Shown piece by piece: positions 1-7,925 of a stretch of DNA of 64,000 nucleotides (the stretch's first letter is position 1; every line of letters begins with the position of its first letter). Source of the stretch: Stenotrophomonas pavanii (GTDB taxonomy: Bacteria > Pseudomonadota > Gammaproteobacteria > Xanthomonadales > Xanthomonadaceae); NCBI RefSeq assembly GCF_900101175.1, contig NZ_FNFQ01000002.1, forward strand, positions 521,652 to 585,651, written 5' to 3'. The notes below the pieces were generated by a model. The model worked only from the letters and a program-made list of their open reading frames with translations, made no database searches and was not told where the DNA came from. The translations under genes and the position numbers were made by a program.

Positions 1-19
1 CAACTTGAAGTTTTCGTGC

Positions 20-95
20 GTCCCCATCGTCTAGAGGCCTAGGACATCACCCTTTCACGGTGGCGACCGGGGTTCGAATCCCCGTGGGGACGCCA
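20..95 (+). tRNA. tRNA-Glu (anticodon TTC)
   Basis: A complete cloverleaf of 76 bases. The acceptor arm GTCCCCA pairs with TGGGGAC, the T arm contains GGTTCGAATCC, and the seven-base anticodon loop CTTTCAC reads TTC. The CCA end is encoded. A GC-rich hairpin followed by a T run comes directly after it. Confidence 0.96.
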
Positions 96-102
96 ATTCT
101 TG

Positions 103-129
103 AAAACCCCGACCCTGGTCGGGGTTTTT
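103..129 (+). terminator. Rho-independent terminator after tRNA-Glu
   Basis: A 12-bp stem (AAAACCCCGACC with GGTCGGGGTTTT) around a 2-base loop, ending in a run of T. It lies eight bases after the tRNA and is the expected end of its transcript. Confidence 0.9.
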
Positions 130-196
130 CTTTGCCTGTGATTCCTGGGAAGGCCCTATCCACGCCATGCGTGGATGGCTTCACCCCGCTCATGGC

Positions 197-613
197 TCAG
201 AACCGCCGGTACATCCCGATCGACGCCGGTGCCGTCGGCGCAAACCCGAACTGTGCATACAACCGATGTGCCTCGCCGTCGGCCAGCAGGCTGACATACG
301 CCGATGGCGGCAGGTTGGCCTGCATCCAGCCATCCAGGCGCCGCATCACCTCCTTGCCCAGTCCCTGCCCCTGCAACCGCGGCAGCACCGCGATGTCGCA
401 GACCTGCAGATGGCAGCCGCCATCTCCCACGATGCGCCCCATCGCCACCAGCTCGGACCCTTGGTACGCGCACACGCCGAACAGCGTGTTCGGCAGCGCG
501 CGCGTTGCCGCTTCCCGGCTCTTGGCACTGAGGCCTGCAAGCACACGCAACCGGCAGTAGTCCTCGACCGTGGGCACCGCTTCGCGGAACAGGCAGGTGA
601 CGGAATCGTTCAT
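197..613 (-). CDS. GNAT family N-acetyltransferase
   Basis: A 138-residue protein that should transfer an acetyl group from acetyl-CoA to an unknown amine. The sequence holds the GNAT core: a beta strand with CDIAVLP, then the acetyl-CoA loop R-L-Q-G-Q-G-L-G-K (fits Q/RxxGxG/A), and a C-terminal segment RLYAQFGFAP typical of the fold. The start chosen (MNDSVTCLF) gives the normal length of the family; an in-frame extension upstream has no GNAT features and overlaps the divergent SRAP leader region. The gene is divergent from the SRAP gene, with 76 bases between them. The substrate cannot be told from sequence. Confidence 0.85.
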   Translation of the reverse strand: MNDSVTCLFREAVPTVEDYCRLRVLAGLSAKSREAATRALPNTLFGVCAYQGSELVAMGRIVGDGGCHLQVCDIAVLPRLQGQGLGKEVMRRLDGWMQANLPPSAYVSLLADGEAHRLYAQFGFAPTAPASIGMYRRF

Positions 614-689
614 GCGGTATCTCCTGTGGGTCGGGCTATCCTGCCGCATCCACGTCGCAACCGCTGCGACCCTCGCCCGCAGAGTCCCC

Positions 690-1646
690 ATGTGCTATTC
701 CGCCCTGATCCGCGCCGACTACGCCAAGCTGGTGCGCGAGTTCGGCGCCATCCTGTCGCTGGAAGAGTTCGCCGAACTGTATGCGCACGATCCGGGCAAG
801 AAACGGCCCAAGACCCCGAAGGCGATGGATGACGGGTTCGCCGGGGCACGTACCGAACAGGGCCGCGACATCGTGGCGAAGATCCAGCAATGGCACGCGC
901 AGGAGCAACAGGCACTGGAGGCCGAACTGGCCCGCCAGCGCGAGCGGCGCGACATCGCCCATGCTGCCCTGGCCACCCGTCCCACCCAGAAGGCGCGCAA
1001 CGACCTGCGCGTGGCCGGCAACCGCATCGAGCGCGCGCAAGCCCGGCTGGAAGACCTGCATCGGGTACAGCTGCTGCCGCGCGACAACCGCATTTTCCCC
1101 GGCACCTACGCGCCGGTGATGGTCAGCGAGCACGGCCAGCGCGTGATCCGCCCGATGCGCTACCAATGCCGGCTCCCGGACAAGCCGGCACGCAACGACG
1201 TGCTATACCCCGGCACCTACAACGCGAGGCGTGACAGCCTGGAAGGCTACTGGCGCGGTGCGTTCGGACTGCGCCACGGGGTGGTCGTGGTGCAGGCGTT
1301 CTACGAGCACGTGCCGCGCCACGCGATGGCGGGCCGCAGCCTGGAGGCCGGCGAGAAGGAACAGGACGTGGTACTCGAATTCCGTCCCGATCCGCCCCGC
1401 GACCTGCTGCTGGCCTGCCTCTGGGCGGAGTGGGAGGGGCCGGAAGGCCACCTGCTGTCATTTGCTACGATCACCGACGCTCCTCCCAGCGATGTCGCCG
1501 CTGCCGGGCATGACCGTGGCGTGGTACCGATCCGCAGGGAACACCTGGACGCCTGGCTCAATCCCGACCCGGAAGACCTCGCGCGCCAGTACCGCATCCT
1601 GGATGACCGCGAGGAGATCCGCTACGTGTACGAAGAAGCGGGTTGA
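690..1646 (+). CDS. SRAP (SOS response-associated peptidase) family protein, YedK/HMCES-like
   Basis: Proteins of this family bind abasic sites in single-stranded DNA and form a covalent link through Cys2, protecting the lesion. The start at MCYSAL places Cys at position 2 once Met is removed, which is required for activity, so this start is preferred to an in-frame one 120 bases upstream. Other family marks are the NARRD stretch (usual NAR-S/E), the AFYEH stretch (usual GFYEW) and GHDRGVVP (usual HxRMP). At 318 residues it is about 100 longer than E. coli YedK (about 220). The extra length is mainly a charged, probably coiled-coil segment at about residues 50-130 rich in Gln, Glu, Ala and Arg. 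The role is inferred from the family. Confidence 0.85.
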   Translation: MCYSALIRADYAKLVREFGAILSLEEFAELYAHDPGKKRPKTPKAMDDGFAGARTEQGRDIVAKIQQWHAQEQQALEAELARQRERRDIAHAALATRPTQKARNDLRVAGNRIERAQARLEDLHRVQLLPRDNRIFPGTYAPVMVSEHGQRVIRPMRYQCRLPDKPARNDVLYPGTYNARRDSLEGYWRGAFGLRHGVVVVQAFYEHVPRHAMAGRSLEAGEKEQDVVLEFRPDPPRDLLLACLWAEWEGPEGHLLSFATITDAPPSDVAAAGHDRGVVPIRREHLDAWLNPDPEDLARQYRILDDREEIRYVYEEAG

Positions 1647-1677
1647 GTGCCACGCCCTGGCGGCCAGCAGTGGGGGC

Positions 1678-2058
1678 TCAGGCCTTGACGCTGGTGCGGC
1701 CCACTGCACGCGCCAGTGCACGTGACAGATCGGCCGACAGGTACGGCTTGACCAGCAGCAGGCCGGCCAACATCGGCGCTGGCAGCTGCTCGGCCAGCAT
1801 CCCGGTGGCCAGCACGAAGGGAATGCCACGCGCCGAAAGCGCCGCGGCGACAGGCTCGCTGGTTTCGTTGCGGGCCAGCCGGTAGTCCAGCAGGGCCACG
1901 TCCGGGGCACTCTGTTCCAGCAGCCGCAGGGCTTCGGACACACTCGCTGCGAGCCCGACCACGGTCGCACCGGCATGCACCAGCTGCATCTGCAGGAGGG
2001 CCGCGCTCATCTCGTCGTTCTCGACCACCAGCACCCTCAGGTCCTGCAACACTGTCAT
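1678..2058 (-). CDS. Single-domain response regulator (receiver domain only)
   Basis: A 126-residue CheY-like receiver. It shows the acidic pocket (VVENDE near residue 12), the phospho-acceptor Asp in ALLDYRL at about residue 59, a Thr in VLATGML, and the Lys in LLVKPY. There is no output domain, so it should act by protein-protein contact after phosphorylation by an unknown histidine kinase. The usual DD acidic pair is E-N-D-E here. It converges with the SRAP gene and lies upstream of tRNA-Leu. No kinase gene is next to it. Confidence 0.87.
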   Translation of the reverse strand: MTVLQDLRVLVVENDEMSAALLQMQLVHAGATVVGLAASVSEALRLLEQSAPDVALLDYRLARNETSEPVAAALSARGIPFVLATGMLAEQLPAPMLAGLLLVKPYLSADLSRALARAVGRTSVKA

Positions 2059-2188
2059 CGGCTACCGCTCCTGGTGGCAATTGCACAGGGAGTATAGCCA
2101 CCAAGGGGCCGATACCGACAGGAACCGGCCTGATAGGCCATCCCCCTAGGCATCTCCCGCCCACCTCGGTTACACTCGCACGCTGCCT

Positions 2189-2274
2189 GCCGGTGTGGCG
2201 GAATGGTATACGCAGCTGACTCAAAATCAGCCGGGGGTGACCCCATGAAGGTTCGAGTCCTTTCACCGGCACCA
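2189..2274 (+). tRNA. tRNA-Leu (anticodon CAA)
   Basis: An 86-base class II tRNA with a long variable arm (GGGGGTGACCCC region). The acceptor stem is GCCGGTG with CACCGGC plus encoded ACCA, the T arm has GGTTCGAGTCC, and the anticodon loop CTCAAAA gives CAA. Confidence 0.95.
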
Positions 2275-2281
2275 CTGCATC

Positions 2282-2309
2282 AAAGGCCAGGTCCCCGACC
2301 TGGCCTTTT
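2282..2309 (+). terminator. Rho-independent terminator after tRNA-Leu
   Basis: An 11-bp stem AAAGGCCAGGT / ACCTGGCCTTT with a short C-rich loop, ending in TTTT, eight bases after the tRNA. Confidence 0.88.
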
Positions 2310-2642
2310 GCATGTTGCGGGCCGGGACGCCCGGCACCGACGAGGATGCCAACGCCAGCCCCACCCACGCTCGCCGCGGCCCTGCCCGCGCGGCTGCGCG
2401 CCCTGCCCCTGGAATCGACCTGCCGCATCGCCGCGGTGAACCCGTCCATGACCTCGATCCGCCTTGGCAGGGCCCGGTGCCGGGCACGCAGGCAGCCCAC
2501 GCGGACAGCGCTGCGTCCCCCTGTTGCCACACAACTGCGACCTCCGACAAGGTTATAGATAGACGTAGCGCACACTTTTCTTGCCAGCCTCACGTACTTC
2601 TGCCTATCGTGATCCCAGCTGGATCTGGGGGCGGGGGAATGC
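2310..2642. other. Intergenic region before the GGDEF gene
   Basis: About 330 bases without a gene I can support. The last 100 bases are less GC-rich and contain TTATAGAT near 2553, a possible -10-like element for the diguanylate cyclase gene, but no -35 at a good distance is evident. Confidence 0.4.
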
Positions 2643-4085
2643 ATGACGTTGCGTGCGGCACTGTTTTTCATGGTCGCGCATGCGCTCGTCATTGCCCTGA
2701 TCGGCCCGCAGGACCCGGTGGGCTCGTACCTGATGCTGATCACCGCGCCGCTGCTGGCCGCGCTGGCCTGCGTGCGGCGGGCTCGGGGCAGCCGCCGGGC
2801 GGCGTGCAAATGGCGGACGCTGGGCGCTGCCGTCAGCCTGTTCGCGCTCGCCCTGCTGGCCCTGCTGTATCGCAACGTGGCCGGCCTCACCCCTGCGCAG
2901 ATGACCGCTTCGTCGCTGATCCTGTACGTGTTCTACCGGATTCCACTGACCTACGTCGCTGCCAGCCCGGGTGGCGGCAACCGCTGGATCCGTGCGGTGG
3001 ACCTGCTGATCATCACGCTGCTGTGGTTGCTGTACTTCGTGCATGCACGCGCGATGGCGCCGTTGAACAGCGCGCTGTGGACACACTGCCTGCAGACGAT
3101 GAGCAGCGTGCAGAACAGCCTGGTGTTCTGCTTCGCGCTGATCCGCTTCCTGGCCGAGGACGATGCCGATCGTCGCGACTTCTTCCGCGCGCTGTCGATC
3201 TACGCGCTGGGCTACTTCCTGCTGGCGCTCTACATCACCACCTGGCAGCCGCAGGTGCCCGACGGCGGCTGGGGAGACCTGCTGATCAGCGCACTGTTCG
3301 TATCGCTGGCGGTGATGGCTGGCAGCACACGACGCCGACCGGCGCCCGGCGTACCCCGCAACCTGCGGCGCATTGTCGACGCCGCCGGGCCGCTGATGCT
3401 GCCGTTGCTGTTGATGATGGTGGCGCTGCTGGTTGCACGCCTGCAGCCGACGCTGGCCACCGTGGGTTTCATCGGCGCGATGCTCGGCTATGCCCTGCGC
3501 AGCGTGCTGACCCAGGTCCAGATCCAGCGCGAGCGCGACGAACTGGCGTTGCTGGCCCGCCGCGATCCGCTGACCGGGCTGGGCAACCGCCGCAGCTTCG
3601 ATGAATCGCTCGGCAGCGCACATGGCCGTGCGCGCCGCCATGGCATGGGACTGGCGGTGCTGATGATCGACATCGACCACTTCAAGCGGCTCAACGATAC
3701 GTACGGCCACCCCGTGGGCGATCGCCGCCTGCAGGCGGTCGCGGCCATCCTCGACGCCTGCCTGCAACGCGGTGATGACCTGCTGGCCCGCTACGGCGGC
3801 GAGGAGTTCATCGCGGCGCTGCCCACGCACGGCCTGGACCACGCCATTGGCCTGGCCGAGCGCCTGCGCACCGCCGTGGAAGCCGCTGCCCTGCCCGCCG
3901 CCGAGGCCCGGGTCACCATCAGCATCGGCGTGGCCTGGCAGGCCGCGCATGACCAGGGTGACCCGCGCAGCCTGGTCGAGCGCGCGGACCAGGCCCTGTA
4001 CCGGGCCAAGCATGCCGGCCGCAACTGCGTGCACGCCGCCCCGGCCGTCGAGGCCGGGGAACAACAGGTCGACCGCCGCGCCTAG
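2643..4085 (+). CDS. Membrane-bound diguanylate cyclase (GGDEF, active-site GGEEF)
   Basis: A 480-residue enzyme predicted to make cyclic di-GMP from two GTP at the inner membrane. The first 295 residues hold several hydrophobic segments (about 5-20, 28-42, 60-78, 115-130, 160-200 and 240-290) and act as an unknown sensor. The cytoplasmic GGDEF domain follows: [10 protein letters not shown] near 312, the active site GGEEF at 385-389, and an RxxD product-inhibition site (RGDD at 376-379) exactly five residues before it. The enzyme should therefore be active and feedback-inhibited. The gene converges on the chemoreceptor gene and the two share the bases CTAG as stop codons on both strands. Confidence 0.92.
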   Translation: MTLRAALFFMVAHALVIALIGPQDPVGSYLMLITAPLLAALACVRRARGSRRAACKWRTLGAAVSLFALALLALLYRNVAGLTPAQMTASSLILYVFYRIPLTYVAASPGGGNRWIRAVDLLIITLLWLLYFVHARAMAPLNSALWTHCLQTMSSVQNSLVFCFALIRFLAEDDADRRDFFRALSIYALGYFLLALYITTWQPQVPDGGWGDLLISALFVSLAVMAGSTRRRPAPGVPRNLRRIVDAAGPLMLPLLLMMVALLVARLQPTLATVGFIGAMLGYALRSVLTQVQIQRERDELALLARRDPLTGLGNRRSFDESLGSAHGRARRHGMGLAVLMIDIDHFKRLNDTYGHPVGDRRLQAVAAILDACLQRGDDLLARYGGEEFIAALPTHGLDHAIGLAERLRTAVEAAALPAAEARVTISIGVAWQAAHDQGDPRSLVERADQALYRAKHAGRNCVHAAPAVEAGEQQVDRRA

Positions 4086-5905
4086 ACCGCGCGCAGCACC
4101 GCCGCATGCGGCTGGCCGGCAACGCCATGGACGCGGAAGCTGGCCACGGTCTGCAGCAGCTGCGCCGACTGCTCTTCCATGCTGCGCGCCGCCGCCGAGG
4201 CTTCCTCGACCAGCGCGGCGTTCTGCTGGGTGCCCTGGTCGATCAGATCGACGGCCTGGTTCATCTGCTGGATGTCGTCGCTCTGCTGCTGCGCGGCCGT
4301 GCTGATCTCGGACATCAGCTCGCTGACCCGGCGCACGTTGGTGACGATCTCGTCCATGGTGCGTCCAGCGCTTTCGACCTGCGCGGTACCGGCGCCGACG
4401 TTGGCCACCGACGCATCGATCAACTGCTTGATCTCCTTGGCCGCGCTGGCAGAGCGCTGCGACAGTTCGCGAATCTCGGTGGCGACCACGGCGAAGCCAC
4501 GGCCGTGTTCCCCTGCCCGCGCTGCTTCCACCGCCGCGTTCAACGCAAGGATGTTGGTCTGGAAGGCGATACCGTCGATCACGCCGATGATGTCGACGAT
4601 GCGCCGCGAGGACGCGTTGATCACCGCCATGGTCTCGACCACCTCGTGCACAACGCTGCCGCCTCGCGCGGCGACATCGGCGGCGCCACCGGCCAGCTGG
4701 CTGGCCTGGCGCGCGTTGGTCGCAGTGCGCTGGACGGTCTCGGCCAGGCCCTTCATCGACACTGCGGTCTCCTCCAGTGACGCTGCCTGCTGCTCGGTGC
4801 GCTGTGACAGGTCGCCGTTGCCCTGCGCGATCTCGGTGGCGCCGACGGCAATGGTGTCGGCGGCGAATTTGATCTGGCCGATGATCGCGCCCATCGCCTC
4901 GACCAGCGCATTCACGCCCTCGCACAACTCGGCGATCGGGCCGTTCTTGTCGGCGGTGGCCACGCGCCGGGTCAGGTCGCCCTGCTTGGCAGCCGCCACC
5001 ACCTCGCGGGTCTGCGCCACGGCGCGCTGCATGGCCTGGTTCTCATGCACCTGCGCGGTGATATCGGTGGCGTACTTGACCACCTTGAACGGCTTTCCGT
5101 TGAGGTCCAGGATCGGGTTGTAGGACGCCTGGATCCAGACCTCGCGCCCGCCCTTGCCGAGCCGCCGGTATTGGCCGGCATCGTATTCGCCACGGCCGAG
5201 CTTTTCCCAGAACTGGCGATACTCGGCACTGTCGCGATGGTTGGGCTCGATGAACAGCGCGTGGTGCTGCCCGCGCACCTCGTCCAGGCGGTAACCGGTG
5301 GCGGCCAGGAAGTTGTCGTTGGCCGACAGGATGTGCCCATCCATGCTGAATTCAATCACTGCCTGCGACTTGTCGATCGCCGCCAGCTGCCCGGCCGAGT
5401 CGGCCGCCTGCAGCTTCTGCGCCGTGATGTCGGTGGCGAACTTGACCACCTTGTACGGGCGCCCCTGCCGGTCCAGCACCGGGTTGTACGAGGCCTGGAT
5501 CCAGATCTCGCGCTGGCCCTTGCCGAAACGCCGGTACTGGCCCGCGTCATATTCGCCGCGGCCCAGCCGCGCCCAGAAGTCGCGGTACTCGGCGCTGCGC
5601 GCGTGCTCCGGGTCGACGAACAGGGAATGGTGCTTGCCCTGGATCTCCTCCAGCCGGTAGCCCATCGCCTGCAGGAAGTTGTCGTTGGCCTGCAGGATGG
5701 TGCCATCGAGGGCGAACTCGATGACCGCCTGGACCCGGTGCAGCGCCGCGACCTGCGCCTCGAGTTCGGAACGGGCATCGGCCGCCGCATCGACGGCGGC
5801 GCGGGGATGGGGGGCCAGCGCGCCCAGCAGGGCACGCCACGGCGACCAGCGGGTATGCAGCTCGGCCGGCGCCTGCGCGCCTGCCGTGAAGCCTGGAATG
5901 AGCAT
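4082..5905 (-). CDS. Soluble double-PAS methyl-accepting chemotaxis protein
   Basis: A 607-residue chemoreceptor. Two PAS domains (about residues 50-170 and 172-290) are strongly alike (both contain [24 protein letters not shown] and WIQASYNP), so they arose by duplication. A short linker follows (300-350), then the MCP signalling domain with the conserved hairpin [20 protein letters not shown] near 450. No transmembrane segment is visible, so the receptor is cytoplasmic and probably senses an internal cue such as redox or a small ligand; the PAS cofactor is unknown. No C-terminal NWETF-type pentapeptide for CheR/CheB docking is present. A Shine-Dalgarno GAGGA lies seven bases before the ATG. 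Confidence 0.93.
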   Translation of the reverse strand: MLIPGFTAGAQAPAELHTRWSPWRALLGALAPHPRAAVDAAADARSELEAQVAALHRVQAVIEFALDGTILQANDNFLQAMGYRLEEIQGKHHSLFVDPEHARSAEYRDFWARLGRGEYDAGQYRRFGKGQREIWIQASYNPVLDRQGRPYKVVKFATDITAQKLQAADSAGQLAAIDKSQAVIEFSMDGHILSANDNFLAATGYRLDEVRGQHHALFIEPNHRDSAEYRQFWEKLGRGEYDAGQYRRLGKGGREVWIQASYNPILDLNGKPFKVVKYATDITAQVHENQAMQRAVAQTREVVAAAKQGDLTRRVATADKNGPIAELCEGVNALVEAMGAIIGQIKFAADTIAVGATEIAQGNGDLSQRTEQQAASLEETAVSMKGLAETVQRTATNARQASQLAGGAADVAARGGSVVHEVVETMAVINASSRRIVDIIGVIDGIAFQTNILALNAAVEAARAGEHGRGFAVVATEIRELSQRSASAAKEIKQLIDASVANVGAGTAQVESAGRTMDEIVTNVRRVSELMSEISTAAQQQSDDIQQMNQAVDLIDQGTQQNAALVEEASAAARSMEEQSAQLLQTVASFRVHGVAGQPHAAVLRAV

Positions 5906-6292
5906 TGTCTGATCCTCGGTGTCCGGTAAGCGGTTGCGACCCGACGGGCGGGATGCCCGGCGGCAACTTCAGTTGCTTGGGACTACAGGTGCCTGCAGGC
6001 ACCCCGCGAGCGGCTGGCAAGCACGCCTGCTGCGGGCGCGGCCTGCATCCGGGAGCGGCGGAACACACAGCGCGGGCCACCCGTCAGGGGCAGCCTGGGG
6101 TCCTGCAGCGGGCGACGGGAGCGGGATCCAGAGGGAGTATCGGCGACGTGATCGTTGGCTTTAGCCGGATTACGCGACGTCCGTCGCAACTTCAGATGCA
6201 ACGGCAGGGATGCGATAGACAATCGCGATCTTCATCACATTCCGCTCACGCACGCGGAAAGCGGGGATGCCGTTCAAGCAAGGAAGGTTTAC
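5906..6292. promoter_or_regulatory. Divergent intergenic region with palindromes
   Basis: About 390 bases between the chemoreceptor and the DUF5694 gene. I see GCAACT-TC-AGTTGC (5963-5976), a near copy GCAACTTCAGATGC (6186-6199), a perfect 16-bp palindrome GGTGCCTGCAGGCACC (5988-6003) and GCGAT-N5-ATCGC (6212-6226). These are candidate operator or hairpin sites; no convincing sigma-70 promoter or flagellar sigma-28 box was recognised. Confidence 0.35.
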
Positions 6293-6361
6293 ATGACCAA
6301 CGGGAGATTCCCGGCCCACGGGGAATGGCCAGCATGCAGCGGACTGCAGGACGTCACCTGA
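6293..6361 (+). CDS. Possible 22-residue leader peptide upstream of the DUF5694 gene
   Basis: A tiny reading frame starting MTNGRFPAHGEW, preceded by a strong Shine-Dalgarno AAGGAAGG seven bases before its ATG, and ending 12 bases before the next gene. The good ribosome site and tight spacing suggest translation and perhaps coupling to the next gene. The composition shows no run of one amino acid, so classical attenuation is not indicated. It may equally be chance. Confidence 0.3.
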   Translation: MTNGRFPAHGEWPACSGLQDVT

Positions 6362-6373
6362 CACGGAGATCGC

Positions 6374-7474
6374 ATGTTCCCACGCTTGGCCAGCCTCCTG
6401 ATCCTGGGCCTGTGCAGCGCCGGCGCGCTTGCCGCCGACGGCACCTATCGCCCGGCCTTCCAGCCGGACCAGCTGAAAGGACCACCACCCGGCCCCCCGA
6501 ACCAGGTGATGGTGCTGGGCAGCCCGCATCTCTCCGGCCTGCCGAAGACCTTCACGCGGGAGCATCTCGAGCCGCTGCTGGAGCCGCTGCTGGCGCGCCT
6601 TCAGGCATGGCAACCGACGGCCATCGCGGTGGAGAACCTGTCCGGCATGCAATGCGACTTCATGCGGCGCAACCCCGCGCGCTACGCTGACAGTGTCGAG
6701 ACCTACTGCATCGACCCGGCACCGGCCCACGCCGCGACCGGCCTGGACGTTCCCAGCGCCAATGCCGAGATGGAGCGCCTGCTCGCGGATTGGCCGAAAG
6801 CCCCGACACCGGCCCAGCGCCGCCGCCTCGCGGCCGTGTTCCTCGCCGCAGGCGAGAACGGTTCGGCCGTGGTGCAATGGCTGCGCCTGCCCAGCGATGA
6901 ACGTCGCGCCGCAGACAGCCTGACGCCGGAGCTGGTGCAGTTCCTCGACAGGCGCTTGGCCAGGCGCGACGAGGCCGGCATGATCGCCGGCGTCCTCGCG
7001 GCACGCCTGGGCCTGGAACGGCTGTGGTCGGTGGATGACCACACCGCCGACACGCCTGTCCCGAAGGACCGGGAGAAGGCCTATGGCGCGGCGCTCCAGG
7101 CGGCCTGGGACAACCCGGCGACCACGGCGCGGTTCGTCGCCGACGAAGCGCTGCACGCCCACCTGTCCAAGCCCGACGGCCTGCTTGCGCTCTACCGCAA
7201 CTACAACGCTGCGGACACGGCGATGACCGTCTACCACAGCGACTTCGGCGCGGCCCTGGGCGAGCCGTCACCCGAGGCCTTCGGGCGCAATTACCTGGGC
7301 TATTGGGAAACACGCAACCTGCGCATGGTCGCCAACATGCGCGACGTCCTCGGCCAGCATCCGGGCACCCGCATGCTCACCATTGTCGGTGCCTCGCACA
7401 AGGGCTACTACGAGGCCTACCTCAACCAGATGCATGATGTGCAGCTGGTCAGTACGGACGCCGTATTGCGCTGA
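6374..7474 (+). CDS. Exported DUF5694-like (TraB/TIKI-type fold) protein
   Basis: A 366-residue protein with a clear Sec signal peptide (cleavage after about residue 20, ALA-A). The mature part has features I associate with the DUF5694 family, distantly like TraB/PrgY/TIKI proteins: VMVLGSPHLS near the start, PTAIAVEN near 80, RNYNAADTAM near 275, RN..M..NM and a final TIVGASHKGYY. The conserved His and Glu residues suggest a metal site or hydrolase, but no activity is proven for the family. The start is supported by CGGAG seven bases upstream. Expected location: periplasm. Confidence 0.7.
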   Translation: MFPRLASLLILGLCSAGALAADGTYRPAFQPDQLKGPPPGPPNQVMVLGSPHLSGLPKTFTREHLEPLLEPLLARLQAWQPTAIAVENLSGMQCDFMRRNPARYADSVETYCIDPAPAHAATGLDVPSANAEMERLLADWPKAPTPAQRRRLAAVFLAAGENGSAVVQWLRLPSDERRAADSLTPELVQFLDRRLARRDEAGMIAGVLAARLGLERLWSVDDHTADTPVPKDREKAYGAALQAAWDNPATTARFVADEALHAHLSKPDGLLALYRNYNAADTAMTVYHSDFGAALGEPSPEAFGRNYLGYWETRNLRMVANMRDVLGQHPGTRMLTIVGASHKGYYEAYLNQMHDVQLVSTDAVLR

Positions 7475-7560
7475 CGGCCGGGGTGCCGGCGCATGGCCGG
7501 GCCGCGCCGCCCCGGACATCCACTGCGCCAGCGGGCATCTCCAGCGGCCGCTGCCGCAGA

Positions 7561-7863
7561 TCACTGCCTTCCAGCGCGCGCCATGCCGGCGCGTGCTGAT
7601 GGATGCCGCGCTGGCATCGTGCCGGAGGCGATACGCCCACGATCACAGCGGCCATGCCGCCACAGCAACAGGCAGGCCGCAAACGTGCAGGCCAGACTGA
7701 GCAGCAGCAGCGCGAACGCTCCCCGCTGCAACACGGGCAACAACGCCTGTGCGTGCTGGTCGCCGTGCAGCTGTTCGGTACGCAGGCAAGCGGCCAGCGC
7801 CAGGCACCAGCCAATCAGGGCCGGGATGAACATGCGTACCGCAGCCGGGTTCCAGGCATTCAT
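7561..7863 (-). CDS. Small membrane protein, unknown
   Basis: A 100-residue protein with two probable membrane helices (about 10-27 and 47-68) and a basic tail. A Shine-Dalgarno AGGTGA precedes the ATG by five bases. It converges with the DUF5694 gene and lies upstream of the PAS-GGDEF gene on the same strand. I do not recognise a family. Confidence 0.55.
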   Translation of the reverse strand: MNAWNPAAVRMFIPALIGWCLALAACLRTEQLHGDQHAQALLPVLQRGAFALLLLSLACTFAACLLLWRHGRCDRGRIASGTMPARHPSARAGMARAGRQ

Positions 7864-7925
7864 GGGGTCACCTGCGTGAGTGGAGATGCGCGCAGTATTC
7901 GCGCGCGTCCTCTCACAGGCTGAGA

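Noticed and set aside
2604..4925. A 773-codon open frame on the minus strand
   Set aside because: It is antisense to the diguanylate cyclase and chemoreceptor genes, is rich in Arg, Gln and Gly, and has no recognisable domain. Long mirror frames are common in GC-rich DNA.
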